Part shown: positions 6,916 through 14,040 of the stretch, piece by piece
Layout: each line of letters begins with the position of its first letter
Position numbering within the stretch: the stretch's first letter is position 1
Origin: JBKHDT01 sp046541195
GTDB taxonomy: Bacteria > Pseudomonadota > Gammaproteobacteria > Halothiobacillales > Halothiobacillaceae
NCBI GenBank assembly: GCA_046541195.1
Contig: JBKHDT010000054.1
Location: forward strand, 1 to 15,516
Direction: 5' to 3'
Length of the DNA: 15,516 nt
Program-made: the position numbers and the translations under genes
The notes under the pieces: model-generated
What the model was told of the DNA's origin: nothing
The model's input: the letters and a program-made list of their open reading frames with translations, nothing else
Databases searched by the model: none

Positions 6916-7655
6916 AGGGTCGCTCCGGCACGGGCCGTGACCGCCGCCCCCAACACCCCCTGCGCGCGCAGGATCTCGACCGCGAGCGAGAGGTCTTCGG
7001 GGTAGGTCACCTTGATGTTGTCCTGGCTGCCCTCGACCAGGCGTGGCGCCACACCCGCCCGCTCCATGGCGGAGGCCTCGTCGGTGACGCTGGCACCTGC
7101 CCGCGAGGCGTCGTCGAGGGCTCGGCGCAATGCGCCGAGCCGGAACATCTGCGGGGTCAGGGCATGGTAGAGGTTCCCGCGCGGGACGGTCGCCTCGATT
7201 ACCCCGTCAGGCCGCACACGCTTCATCGTGTCGCGCACCGGGACGCCCAGAATCGCGCCCTCGGCCTGCGAACCGACATGAAGCAACCGCCGCACGTCTT
7301 CCGGGCGGACACAGGGGCGTGCCGCATCATGCACCAGCACCCAGGTATCCTCGGATGCCTCGGCCTGGACGGCGGTCAGCGCGTTGCGCACGCTGATCGC
7401 TCGCGTGGGTCCGCCAACGACCAGACGCAGGGGTACCGGCAAGCGGGGCAGCCAGTCGTGCTCCCCGGGATCGTCACCTGCCAGCGCCAGCACCACGCCT
7501 TGCAGCCCAGGCAACTCCAGGAACCGGGAGAGCGTGATCGCCAGCATGTGGCGATCACCGCCCATGGACAGATACTGCTTGGGTTGACCGGCCTGCATCC
7601 GCTGTCCGACGCCGGCGGCAGGAATCACGAGCCACCAGGCCACGCTGTTTGCCAT
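6912..7655 (-). CDS. ispD: 2-C-methyl-D-erythritol 4-phosphate cytidylyltransferase
   Basis: Transfers CMP from CTP to MEP, giving CDP-ME, in the cytosol. The protein has 247 residues with the CTP-binding loop IPAAGVGQRM and PKQYL (11-29; K26), VHDAARPCV (108-116, with metal-binding D110), VPVRDTMKRV (138-147), TPQMF (167-171), TDEASAME (191-198) and GSQDNIKVTYPEDL (209-222, K215). The loop has V where many orthologues have S (GSG), a tolerated change. It starts two bases after the ftsB stop and overlaps ispF by four bases. Its CTP can come from PyrG, first gene of the same string. Confidence 0.96.
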   Translation of the reverse strand: MANSVAWWLVIPAAGVGQRMQAGQPKQYLSMGGDRHMLAITLSRFLELPGLQGVVLALAGDDPGEHDWLPRLPVPLRLVVGGPTRAISVRNALTAVQAEASEDTWVLVHDAARPCVRPEDVRRLLHVGSQAEGAILGVPVRDTMKRVRPDGVIEATVPRGNLYHALTPQMFRLGALRRALDDASRAGASVTDEASAMERAGVAPRLVEGSQDNIKVTYPEDLSLAVEILRAQGVLGAAVTARAGATL

Positions 7656-7657
7656 GT

Positions 7658-8026
7658 TCAGTCCTCGTTCGCCTCTGCGGGGGCCCGCTGCCCGTCTGGC
7701 AGACCCGGCAACCGTCCCTCGAACACCCGGGGGGTGGTCAGGTCCGGCTGTACCGGCTCGATGACCTGATAGAACACTTCCCCCGACCCGATCAGGCCCA
7801 GTTCACTGCGGGCTCGCGCCTCGATCGCGTCCAGACCGGTCTTGAGATCGATTACTTCGGCCTCGATCAGCCGGTTGCGCTCTTCAAGCCGCTGCACGGC
7901 CGCCCCGCGCGCCTTGACGTCCTCTTCGACCGCCCAGAGGTCGCGGATGCCACCCTCGGCCATCCACAGTCGATACTGCAACCCGATCAGCAGCACGGTG
8001 AGCAGGATCGCGACCCACCGCAGCAT
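7658..8026 (-). CDS. ftsB: Cell division protein FtsB
   Basis: Inner-membrane divisome protein that forms the FtsQLB complex and relays activation to FtsWI. The protein has 122 residues: one membrane helix at about 3-20 after a two-residue cytoplasmic start with R3, a periplasmic coiled coil at about 33-75 (ERNRLIEAEVIDLKTG), and the family motif RARSELGLIGSGEVFYQVIE (71-90). A tail of about 32 residues follows, rich in Pro, Gly and acidic residues, making it longer than the roughly 100 residues common in the family. I chose the ATG at 8026 so that the helix is N-terminal; the frame stays open upstream inside eno. Seven bases separate it from eno, two from ispD. Confidence 0.93.
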   Translation of the reverse strand: MLRWVAILLTVLLIGLQYRLWMAEGGIRDLWAVEEDVKARGAAVQRLEERNRLIEAEVIDLKTGLDAIEARARSELGLIGSGEVFYQVIEPVQPDLTTPRVFEGRLPGLPDGQRAPAEANED

Positions 8027-8033
8027 GGATGTT

Positions 8034-9320
8034 TCAGCCCCGCTCCAGCGGGAACGCCCCAAGTCCCGGATAGACGGCCCGGGCACCGAGCGCCTCCTCG
8101 ATGCGCAGCAGCTGGTTGTACTTGGCCACGCGATCGGAGCGGGACATCGACCCGGTCTTGATCTGGCCCGAGTTGGTCGCCACCGCCAGGTCGGCGATGG
8201 TCGTGTCCTCGGTTTCGCCCGAACGGTGCGAGATCATCGCCGTGTAGCTGTTCTCCTGCGCCAGGGCGATGGCCTCGAGTGTCTCCGTGAGCGTGCCGAT
8301 CTGGTTGACCTTGATCAGGATCGAGTTGCCGATCCCTTTGTCGATGCCCTCGCGCAGGATCGCTGGATTGGTAACAAACAGGTCGTCCCCCACCAGCTGG
8401 ACGCGCTTTCCGAGCCGGTCGGTCAGCAATTTCCAGCCGTCCCAGTCATCCTCGGCCATGCCGTCCTCGATCGTGATGATCGGGTACTTGTCCACCCAGC
8501 CGGCCAGCAATTCAACCATCGCCGCGGCATCGAGCGTCTTGCCTTCGGAATCCAGCCGGTACTCGCCATCGCGATAGAACTCGGAACTCGCGACATCCAG
8601 ACCCAGATAGACGTCCTGCCCGGCCACGTAACCGGCCTTGTCGATGGCTTCCATGATGACTTCGATGGCCGCTTCGTTGGAAGGCAGGTCGGGGGCGAAC
8701 CCGCCCTCATCGCCGACCGCGGTGTTCAGGCCACGATCGTGCAGCACGGCCTTGAGCGCATGGAAAATCTCCGCACCGTAGCGCAGCGCCTCCGAGAATG
8801 TCGGGGCACCGGCGGGAACGATCATGAATTCCTGCATGTCGACGCTGTTGTCCGCGTGGGCACCGCCGTTGATGATGTTCATCATCGGCACGGGCAAGGT
8901 CACCGCGGCCTCCCCGCCCAGGTGGGCATACAGCGCCTTGCCGGAGGCCCGGGCTGCCGCCTGCGCGGCGGCCAGGGAAACGGCCAGAAGCGCATTCGCG
9001 CCCAACCGGGACTTGTTCTCGGTGCCATCGGCATCCCGCATGGCGCGGTCGATGGCCTGCTGGTCGTTCGCATCCAGGCCGATCACCGCCGCACTCAGCG
9101 GGCCATTGACGTGTTCGACGGCCTTGAGGACGCTCTTGCCGCCGAAACGGCTCTTGTCCCCGTCGCGCAACTCAATGGCCTCGCGGGCCCCGGTCGATGC
9201 GCCCGAAGGCACGGCGGCACGACCGATCACGCCCCCCTCAAGGCAGACATCTGCCTCCACGGTGGGGTTTCCGCGCGAATCGATGATCTGGCGACCGATC
9301 ACTTTCTCGATCTTGGGCAT
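8034..9320 (-). CDS. eno: Enolase (phosphopyruvate hydratase)
   Basis: Interconverts 2-phosphoglycerate and phosphoenolpyruvate in glycolysis; in Gammaproteobacteria it can also be part of the RNase E degradosome. The protein has 428 residues: IIDSRGNPTVEADV (12-25), PSGASTGAREAIELRDGD (38-55), VGDEGGFAP (202-210, catalytic E205), metal ligands D242, E285 (TIEDGM) and D312 (VGDDLFVTN), catalytic K337 (ILIKVNQIGTLTET) and SHRSGETEDTTIADLAVA (364-381). The ATG at 9320 has AGGAGA eight bases upstream. Its PEP product is a substrate of KdsA, encoded just upstream, a logical pairing. Confidence 0.98.
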   Translation of the reverse strand: MPKIEKVIGRQIIDSRGNPTVEADVCLEGGVIGRAAVPSGASTGAREAIELRDGDKSRFGGKSVLKAVEHVNGPLSAAVIGLDANDQQAIDRAMRDADGTENKSRLGANALLAVSLAAAQAAARASGKALYAHLGGEAAVTLPVPMMNIINGGAHADNSVDMQEFMIVPAGAPTFSEALRYGAEIFHALKAVLHDRGLNTAVGDEGGFAPDLPSNEAAIEVIMEAIDKAGYVAGQDVYLGLDVASSEFYRDGEYRLDSEGKTLDAAAMVELLAGWVDKYPIITIEDGMAEDDWDGWKLLTDRLGKRVQLVGDDLFVTNPAILREGIDKGIGNSILIKVNQIGTLTETLEAIALAQENSYTAMISHRSGETEDTTIADLAVATNSGQIKTGSMSRSDRVAKYNQLLRIEEALGARAVYPGLGAFPLERG

Positions 9321-9358
9321 GAGATTCTCCTGAATCTGTCTTGAAAATCTTGTGTGGG

Positions 9359-10204
9359 TCAATCCGGGTTGCCGGCAAGCCGATTCTCGATCAGGTTGCC
9401 CCGAATCGCCTCGTGCAGCCGGCAGAGCGTTTCCAGAAGCGGCGCCATCAGCGAGAGCGGCCAGGCATTCGGGCCATCGGACAGCGCCCGGTCGGGGTCG
9501 GGATGGGTCTCCATGAACAGGCCGGAAATGCCGGCAGCGACCGCGGCACGCGCCAGAACGGGCACGAACTCGCGTTGCCCGCCGGACCGATCACCCTGCC
9601 CGCCGGGCAGTTGCACCGAGTGGGTCGCGTCGAACACCACCGGGGCCCCGGTCTCGCGCATCACCGCGAGTGATCGCATGTCGGAGACCAGGTTGTTGTA
9701 GCCAAAGGAAACACCGCGCTCGCAGACCATCACCTGCTCATTGCCGGCTTCCCGTGCCTTGGCGACAACATGACGCATGTCCCAGGGCGCAAGAAACTGC
9801 CCCTTCTTGATATTGACCGGGCGCCCCTGACTGGCCACCGCCCGGATGAAATTGGTCTGCCGGCAGAGGAATGCCGGCGTCTGCAGGACATCGACCACCG
9901 AGGCCACTTCGGCCAACGGCGTGTCCTCGTGGACATCGGTGAGCACCGGCACGCCCACCTGGGCGCGCACGCTTTCGAGAATGGCCAGCCCCTTGTCGAT
10001 GCCGGGCCCCCGGTAGCTCTTGCCCGACGAGCGATTGGCCTTGTCGAACGAGCTCTTGTAAATCAGCGGCATCTCGAGACGGGCGCAGATCTCGGCCAGC
10101 CGGCCGGCGGTTTCCAGTGCCAGGTCCTCGGATTCGATCACGCACGGCCCGGCAATCAGGAACAGCGGCTGGTCCAGACCGACCTGGAAGTCACACAGCT
10201 TCAC
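9359..10204 (-). CDS. kdsA: 3-deoxy-8-phosphooctulonate synthase (Kdo-8-P synthase), metal-dependent type
   Basis: Condenses PEP with arabinose 5-phosphate to Kdo-8-phosphate, the first step to the Kdo of LPS inner core, in the cytosol. The protein has 281 residues: LFLIAGPCVIES (14-25), YKSSFDKANRSSGKSYRGPG (49-68), LTDVHE (88-93), FDATHSVQ (191-198), FMETHPDPDRA (230-240) and LSDGPNAWPL (241-250). Cys21 stands where E. coli KdsA has Asn; with H195, E232 and D243 it gives the four metal ligands of the metal-dependent class (as in Aquifex aeolicus C11, H185, E222, D233). The GTG at 10204 overlaps the pyrG stop as GTGA and gives a normal length; upstream extension in frame would run inside pyrG. 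Confidence 0.97.
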   Translation of the reverse strand: MKLCDFQVGLDQPLFLIAGPCVIESEDLALETAGRLAEICARLEMPLIYKSSFDKANRSSGKSYRGPGIDKGLAILESVRAQVGVPVLTDVHEDTPLAEVASVVDVLQTPAFLCRQTNFIRAVASQGRPVNIKKGQFLAPWDMRHVVAKAREAGNEQVMVCERGVSFGYNNLVSDMRSLAVMRETGAPVVFDATHSVQLPGGQGDRSGGQREFVPVLARAAVAAGISGLFMETHPDPDRALSDGPNAWPLSLMAPLLETLCRLHEAIRGNLIENRLAGNPD

Positions 10205-11835
10205 TCGTCGCCACTCCCCCGGTGCTTGAGCGCCGCCCGGACGAACCCGGTGAACAGCGGATGGCCGTCGCGTGGCGTGGAGCGAAATTCCGGGTGGAAC
10301 TGACAAGCCAGGAACCAGGGGTGTTCGGGCAGCTCGACCGTTTCCACCAGCCGGTTCTCGGCCGACCAGCCGGAAAAGACCATGCCGGCAGCCTGCAGCG
10401 TCTCAAGGTAGGTGTTGTTGAACTCGTAGCGATGACGGTGACGCTCCCGGATTTCAGTGCTGCCGTAGATTCCGGCGATCTTCGAATCGGCCTCCAGAAG
10501 GCAGCGCTGGGCGCCCAGACGCATGGTACCTCCGAGATCCACGCCTTCGCCGCGCTGAACGACCTCGCCGGTCTCGACGCGCCACTCGGTGATCAGGCCG
10601 ATCACCGGGTGAGGCGCATCCTTGCGAAACTCGGTCGAATTGGCCCCATCCAGTCCGGCCACATGCCGGGCGTACTCGATCACCGCCAGCTGCATCCCCA
10701 GGCAGATGCCCAGAAAAGGCCGACCCGACTCGCGCGCAAAACGCACGGCCTCGATCTTGCCGGCGACGCCCCGCTCCCCGAAACCACCGGGCACGAGAAT
10801 CGCATCCATGCGCTCCAGGCCCGCCACGCCGTCACGCTCGATGTCCTCGGAGTCGACATGATGGATATTGACCCGGGTCCGCGTCTGAATGCCCGCGTGC
10901 AGCAAGGCCTCGTTGAGCGACTTGTAGGCGTCGGCAAGATCGATGTACTTGCCCACCATGGCGACATCCACCATCCGGTCGGGCTTGGTCTGGGCCTCGA
11001 CCACGCGGTCCCACTCCGAAAGATCCGCCGGCCGGGCGTTGACCCGCAACTTGCGCAGAACCGTTTCGTCAAGCCCCTGGGCATGAAGCAGCCGCGGAAT
11101 GCGGTAGATGGTGTCGGCGTCGGTCGAGGAAATGACCGCGTCAATTTCGACATTGGTGAACAACGCGATCTTGCGCCGCTCGTCCTCCGGCAGCACGACC
11201 TCGCTGCGACAGACCAGAATGTCCGGCTGGATGCCGATCGAGCGCAGCTCCTTGACGGAGTGCTGCGTCGGCTTGGTCTTCAGCTCGCCTGCGGCCCGGA
11301 TGAAGGGCACCAGGGTCAGGTGCATGAAGATGGCGTTTTCCCGACCCTGTTCCACCCCCAACTGCCGGATCGCCTCCAGGAAGGGCAGCGACTCGATGTC
11401 CCCCACCGTCCCGCCGATCTCGACCAGCACCACGTCGTACCCGCGGGCACCTTCCTTGACGCGCCGCTTGATCTCGTCGGTGATGTGCGGAATGACCTGC
11501 ACCGTGCCGCCAAGATAGTCTCCCCGCCGCTCGCGCCGGATCACCGACTCGTACACCCGTCCGGTGGTGAAATTGTTGCGCTGACTGACCGGCGTCCGGA
11601 CAAACCGCTCGTAGTGCCCCAGATCCAGATCGGTCTCGGCCCCGTCATCGGTGACGAACACCTCGCCATGCTGGAAGGGGCTCATGGTCCCCGGATCGAC
11701 ATTGATGTAGGGATCGAGCTTCAGGAGCGTCACCCGCAACCCGCGGGCCTCAAGCAGGGCAGCCAGCGAAGCCGCGGCAATGCCCTTGCCAAGCGAGGAG
11801 ACCACGCCGCCGGTCACGAAGATATACTTGGTCAT
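10201..11835 (-). CDS. pyrG: CTP synthase (glutamine hydrolysing)
   Basis: Makes CTP from UTP, ATP and glutamine in the cytosol; activated by GTP and inhibited by CTP in the family. The protein has 544 residues, near the E. coli length. The N-terminal synthetase domain shows YIFVTGGVVSSLGKGI (4-19), KLDPYINVDPGTMSP (39-53), EVFVTDDGAETDLDLGHYER (58-77) and KTKPTQHSVKELRSIGI (186-202). The C-terminal class I glutamine amidotransferase domain has LVPGGFGERG, GICLGMQ (nucleophile C378) and FHPEF (H514, E516), so the triad is complete. The ATG at 11835 has AAGG ten bases upstream. It opens the six-gene string and feeds CTP to IspD and CdsA. A good promoter lies at 12080-12108. Confidence 0.98.
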   Translation of the reverse strand: MTKYIFVTGGVVSSLGKGIAAASLAALLEARGLRVTLLKLDPYINVDPGTMSPFQHGEVFVTDDGAETDLDLGHYERFVRTPVSQRNNFTTGRVYESVIRRERRGDYLGGTVQVIPHITDEIKRRVKEGARGYDVVLVEIGGTVGDIESLPFLEAIRQLGVEQGRENAIFMHLTLVPFIRAAGELKTKPTQHSVKELRSIGIQPDILVCRSEVVLPEDERRKIALFTNVEIDAVISSTDADTIYRIPRLLHAQGLDETVLRKLRVNARPADLSEWDRVVEAQTKPDRMVDVAMVGKYIDLADAYKSLNEALLHAGIQTRTRVNIHHVDSEDIERDGVAGLERMDAILVPGGFGERGVAGKIEAVRFARESGRPFLGICLGMQLAVIEYARHVAGLDGANSTEFRKDAPHPVIGLITEWRVETGEVVQRGEGVDLGGTMRLGAQRCLLEADSKIAGIYGSTEIRERHRHRYEFNNTYLETLQAAGMVFSGWSAENRLVETVELPEHPWFLACQFHPEFRSTPRDGHPLFTGFVRAALKHRGSGDE

Positions 11836-12079
11836 CGGGACTCAACCTTCAGAAAAAGGTGTCTTGGAGGTGTCCGGGGCGACCCCGGTCGGATTCGACC
11901 CGGACTTCGGACCGGATCGCGGATGCCGGTGGGCCGGGGCCAGCCATGCGCTCACGCCTGACACCCGCCACGCATCCTTAATGACCAACGCCATTGACGC
12001 ACCCGGTCACCCCGGCCCCGGGCGGGAGCCAGGTCCGCGACGCGCGAGTCGGCAGGAAAGACGTTCCGGAAGGACAGGA
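11836..12079 (-). promoter_or_regulatory. pyrG leader with small GC hairpins
   Basis: About 240 nt lie between the predicted pyrG promoter and its ATG. Near the gene are small inverted repeats: 11874-11888 (CCGGGG/CCCCGG, loop of 3) and 11887-11900 (GGTCG/CGACC, loop of 4), sharing two bases so that they compete or stack. There is no T run after them, so a simple attenuator is not evident. No open frame of interest is seen. Confidence 0.4.
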
Positions 12080-12108
12080 ATTTTACCCAATGCCGGGGCA
12101 TTTCTCAA
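12080..12108 (-). promoter_or_regulatory. Sigma70-type promoter for pyrG string
   Basis: Minus strand: -35 TTGAGA (12103-12108), a spacer of exactly 17 bases, and -10 TAAAAT (12080-12085), each one mismatch from consensus. The -35 overlaps the stop codon (12105-12107) of the upstream dehydrogenase gene. This is among the best promoter matches in the window and would drive pyrG-kdsA-eno-ftsB-ispD-ispF independently of the gene before it. Confidence 0.7.
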
Positions 12109-13460
12109 TTGGCCGCCGGTTCCCGGACGCTGTCGCCCCGGCCGATGGCGTAGTAGCGCCAGCCCTCGGCCTTCAACCGGCCCGGATCGTAGAGATTGCG
12201 CCCGTCAAAAATCACGCGCGCGCCCAGCGCCGCCGCAACCTGCTCGAAGTCAGGCGCCCTGAACGCTTTCCACTCGGTGCAGATGATCAAAGCCTCGGCC
12301 CCGCTCAGGGCAGCTTCCTTGCTGTCGACCAGCTCCAGATCCGGCCGATCGCCATACAGGCGACGCGTCTCGGCCATCGCCTCCGGATCATAGGCGCGAA
12401 CCCGCGCACCCGCCGCCCAGAGCGCCTCCATCAGCACCCGCGACGGGGCCTCCCGCATGTCGTCGGTATTGGGCTTGAAGGCCAGCCCCCAGAGCGCGAA
12501 GACCCGGCCGCGGAGCGCATCCTCCCCGCCGTAATGACCGCAAAGCAGCCGAAACAACTTGCCTTTCTGCTCGGCATTGACCGCCTCGACCGCGTCGAGC
12601 AACCGGGCCGCGTAGCCCACCTGCCCCGCCGTGCGCGACAGGGCCTGCACATCCTTGGGAAAACAGGAACCGCCGTAACCGCAGCCGGGATAGATGAAGT
12701 GATAGCCGATCCGGGGGTCGGAGCCGATCCCGATGCGCACCCGCTCGATATCCGCACCCAGTCGCTCGGCGAGATTGGCCAGTTCGTTCATGAAACTGAT
12801 CTTGGTGGCCAGCATGGCATTGGCCGCGTACTTGGTCAGCTCCGCGGAACGGATGTCCATGACCACCATCCGGTCGTGATTTCGGTTGAAGGGGGCGTAC
12901 AACTCCCGCATGACCGATTCAGCCGACGGGTTGTCGACACCCACCACGATTCGATCCGGCTTCATGAAATCGCCGACCGCGGCACCCTCCTTGAGAAACT
13001 CGGGATTGGACACGACCTCGAAGGGCAGATCCATCGCGCGCTGCGACAGGGTTTTTTCGATGCGCGCCCGAACCCGGTCGCCGGTCCCGACCGGCACCGT
13101 CGACTTGTTCACCACCACCTTGTGCCCCGTCATGTGGCGCCCGATGCTCTCGGCCACGGCCAGCACGTACTGCAGGTCCGCCGATCCGTCCTCGTCAGGC
13201 GGGGTGCCGACGGCGATGAAAAGCACCTGACCGAACTGGACCGCCTGCGCCGCATCGGTGGTGAACTGAAGGCGCCCGGCGGACACGTTTTCCGTGACGA
13301 TCGCTTCCAGGCCAGGTTCGTAGATCGGTATGCGCCCTTCCCTGAGCCCGGCGATCTTCGCCGCATCCACATCCACGCACATCACGTCATGACCGACATC
13401 GGCAAGACACGCACCCGTCACGAGTCCCACATAGCCGGTACCGAAAATCGTCAGATTCAT
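12105..13460 (-). CDS. ugd: UDP-glucose 6-dehydrogenase (UDP-glucose/GDP-mannose dehydrogenase family)
   Basis: Likely oxidises UDP-glucose to UDP-glucuronate with two NAD+, in the cytosol, supplying exopolysaccharide, capsule or LPS. The protein has 451 residues: an N-terminal Rossmann motif IFGTGYVGLVTGACLA (5-20), VGTPPDEDGSADL (84-96), NKSTVPVGTG (118-127), SNPEFLKEGAA (151-161), the central-domain AELTKYAANAMLATKISF (206-223, K210), GCGYGGSCFPKD (259-270, catalytic C266) and LAFKPNTDDMREAPS (326-340). The ATG at 13460 follows a weak CAGG and fits the family start; the open frame upstream does not. UDP-glucose as substrate rather than another UDP-hexose or GDP-mannose is inferred from overall similarity. 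No polysaccharide cluster is adjacent. Confidence 0.9.
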   Translation of the reverse strand: MNLTIFGTGYVGLVTGACLADVGHDVMCVDVDAAKIAGLREGRIPIYEPGLEAIVTENVSAGRLQFTTDAAQAVQFGQVLFIAVGTPPDEDGSADLQYVLAVAESIGRHMTGHKVVVNKSTVPVGTGDRVRARIEKTLSQRAMDLPFEVVSNPEFLKEGAAVGDFMKPDRIVVGVDNPSAESVMRELYAPFNRNHDRMVVMDIRSAELTKYAANAMLATKISFMNELANLAERLGADIERVRIGIGSDPRIGYHFIYPGCGYGGSCFPKDVQALSRTAGQVGYAARLLDAVEAVNAEQKGKLFRLLCGHYGGEDALRGRVFALWGLAFKPNTDDMREAPSRVLMEALWAAGARVRAYDPEAMAETRRLYGDRPDLELVDSKEAALSGAEALIICTEWKAFRAPDFEQVAAALGARVIFDGRNLYDPGRLKAEGWRYYAIGRGDSVREPAAN

Positions 13461-13568
13461 CTTGATCTTGCCTGCAAGTCGTGTATTCCCGGGCCCGCGA
13501 CCCGCCCGCCGCTGTTCGGGAGTGCCACCGGCCAGCGCGCGCTTGCGCCCCCCCCGAAACCGGGCCCC

Positions 13569-13596
13569 ATTGTAACCACAGTTGTGTGACAGTCTG
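13569..13596 (-). promoter_or_regulatory. Possible ugd promoter followed by a G8 tract
   Basis: Minus strand: a fair -10 TACAAT (13569-13574); with a 16-base spacer the -35 would be CAGACT (13591-13596), which is poor, so an activator may be needed. A run of eight Gs on the minus strand (13548-13555) lies about 13 bases after the -10, in the early transcribed region. The ugd leader would be about 100 nt. Confidence 0.3.
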
Positions 13597-13717
13597 TTGC
13601 ATGTTCGCCACGACTGCGCGACCCCCATCGACACCTGCGTCGGTCCAGTGCACACCCACTCGGGGGCGGCCGGAGCTGCGGCACCCGGCCGGGCCGGGGG
13701 AAATCTGCATGTCGACC

Positions 13718-13747
13718 TTGACAGTCATCGGCCGGGTGTCTAAGTAT
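13718..13747 (+). promoter_or_regulatory. Candidate promoter upstream of fliW
   Basis: A perfect -35 TTGACA (13718-13723) is followed after 17-18 bases by TAAGTA or AAGTAT (13741-13747), a weak -10. Transcription would start near 13753, about 290 nt before the fliW ATG. No flagellar sigma28 promoter was found (see rejected items). Confidence 0.45.
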
Positions 13748-13752
13748 GTCGA

Positions 13753-13843
13753 GAGCAGCGCGCCATCCGGCGCCGGCAGCCCGTCCCGGGCCTGCCGGAC
13801 GGACCACGATCATCGTGCAGGGCAAGGCCGCACCGGTTTTTTT
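13753..13843 (+). ncRNA. Candidate ~90-nt structured small RNA or attenuated fliW leader
   Basis: Starting just after the TTGACA promoter, this segment forms an 11-bp hairpin with one bulged C (13773-13798: CCGGCAG-CCCG, loop TCC, CGGG-C-CTGCCGG), then a linker with GGACGGAC, a small CACGA/TCGTG hairpin (13805-13817), a weak GTGC-GGC/GCC-GCAC stem, and a run of seven Ts (13837-13843). Promoter, structure and T run together suggest either a free sRNA or a leader with premature termination. The stem directly before the Ts is modest, so termination may be partial. No coding potential is seen. Confidence 0.3.
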
Positions 13844-14030
13844 CACATCCGGAATTCGGCTTGCTTCACATGACGGATCGGCTCCGGGGATTGTGCCAGG
13901 GCTCGCCTTCGCCGGGACCGATACACGTTCAGGCTCGGCAGCGCCCGGTGCCGGCCGAATGACCTGGATGGACAAGGGAACCCCCAAGCCTCGACAAAGA
14001 CCGAGAAAATCATTTACCAACCGCAAAGGA
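13799..14030 (+). promoter_or_regulatory. Cluster of ANGGA (CsrA-type) motifs in the fliW leader
   Basis: Five ANGGA pentamers lie on the fliW strand: 13799-13803 (ACGGA), 13873-13877 (ACGGA), 13968-13972 (ATGGA), 13975-13979 (AGGGA) and 14026-14030 (AAGGA). The last is the fliW Shine-Dalgarno itself, ten bases before the ATG. ANGGA is the core of CsrA/RsmA binding sites, and FliW is the protein antagonist of CsrA, so feedback of CsrA on fliW translation is a reasonable hypothesis. The motifs are seen; binding is inferred. Confidence 0.35.
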
Positions 14031-14040
14031 ACCCGCAGAA

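Noticed and set aside
10117..11961. A 614-codon plus-strand open frame antisense to pyrG
   Set aside because: It mirrors the G/C-biased third positions of pyrG; its translation has no recognisable motifs, while the opposite strand is an unmistakable CTP synthase. The same applies to the long antisense frames at 7842-9344, 11994-13589, 4115-5362, 1830-2951 and 1105-2079.
13571..13600. CRP-like half site (TGTGA) on the plus strand near the ugd promoter
   Set aside because: Only one half site is present; the second half does not match at the six-base spacing.
13914..13924. Possible sigma28 (FliA) -10 element, CCGATAC, upstream of fliW
   Set aside because: The matching TAAA -35 element is absent at the required distance, and one partial box is not enough.
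13457..14026. A 189-codon minus-strand frame across the ugd-fliW region
   Set aside because: It covers promoter-like elements for both neighbours, has low-complexity Arg/Gly/Pro-rich sequence and no motif.
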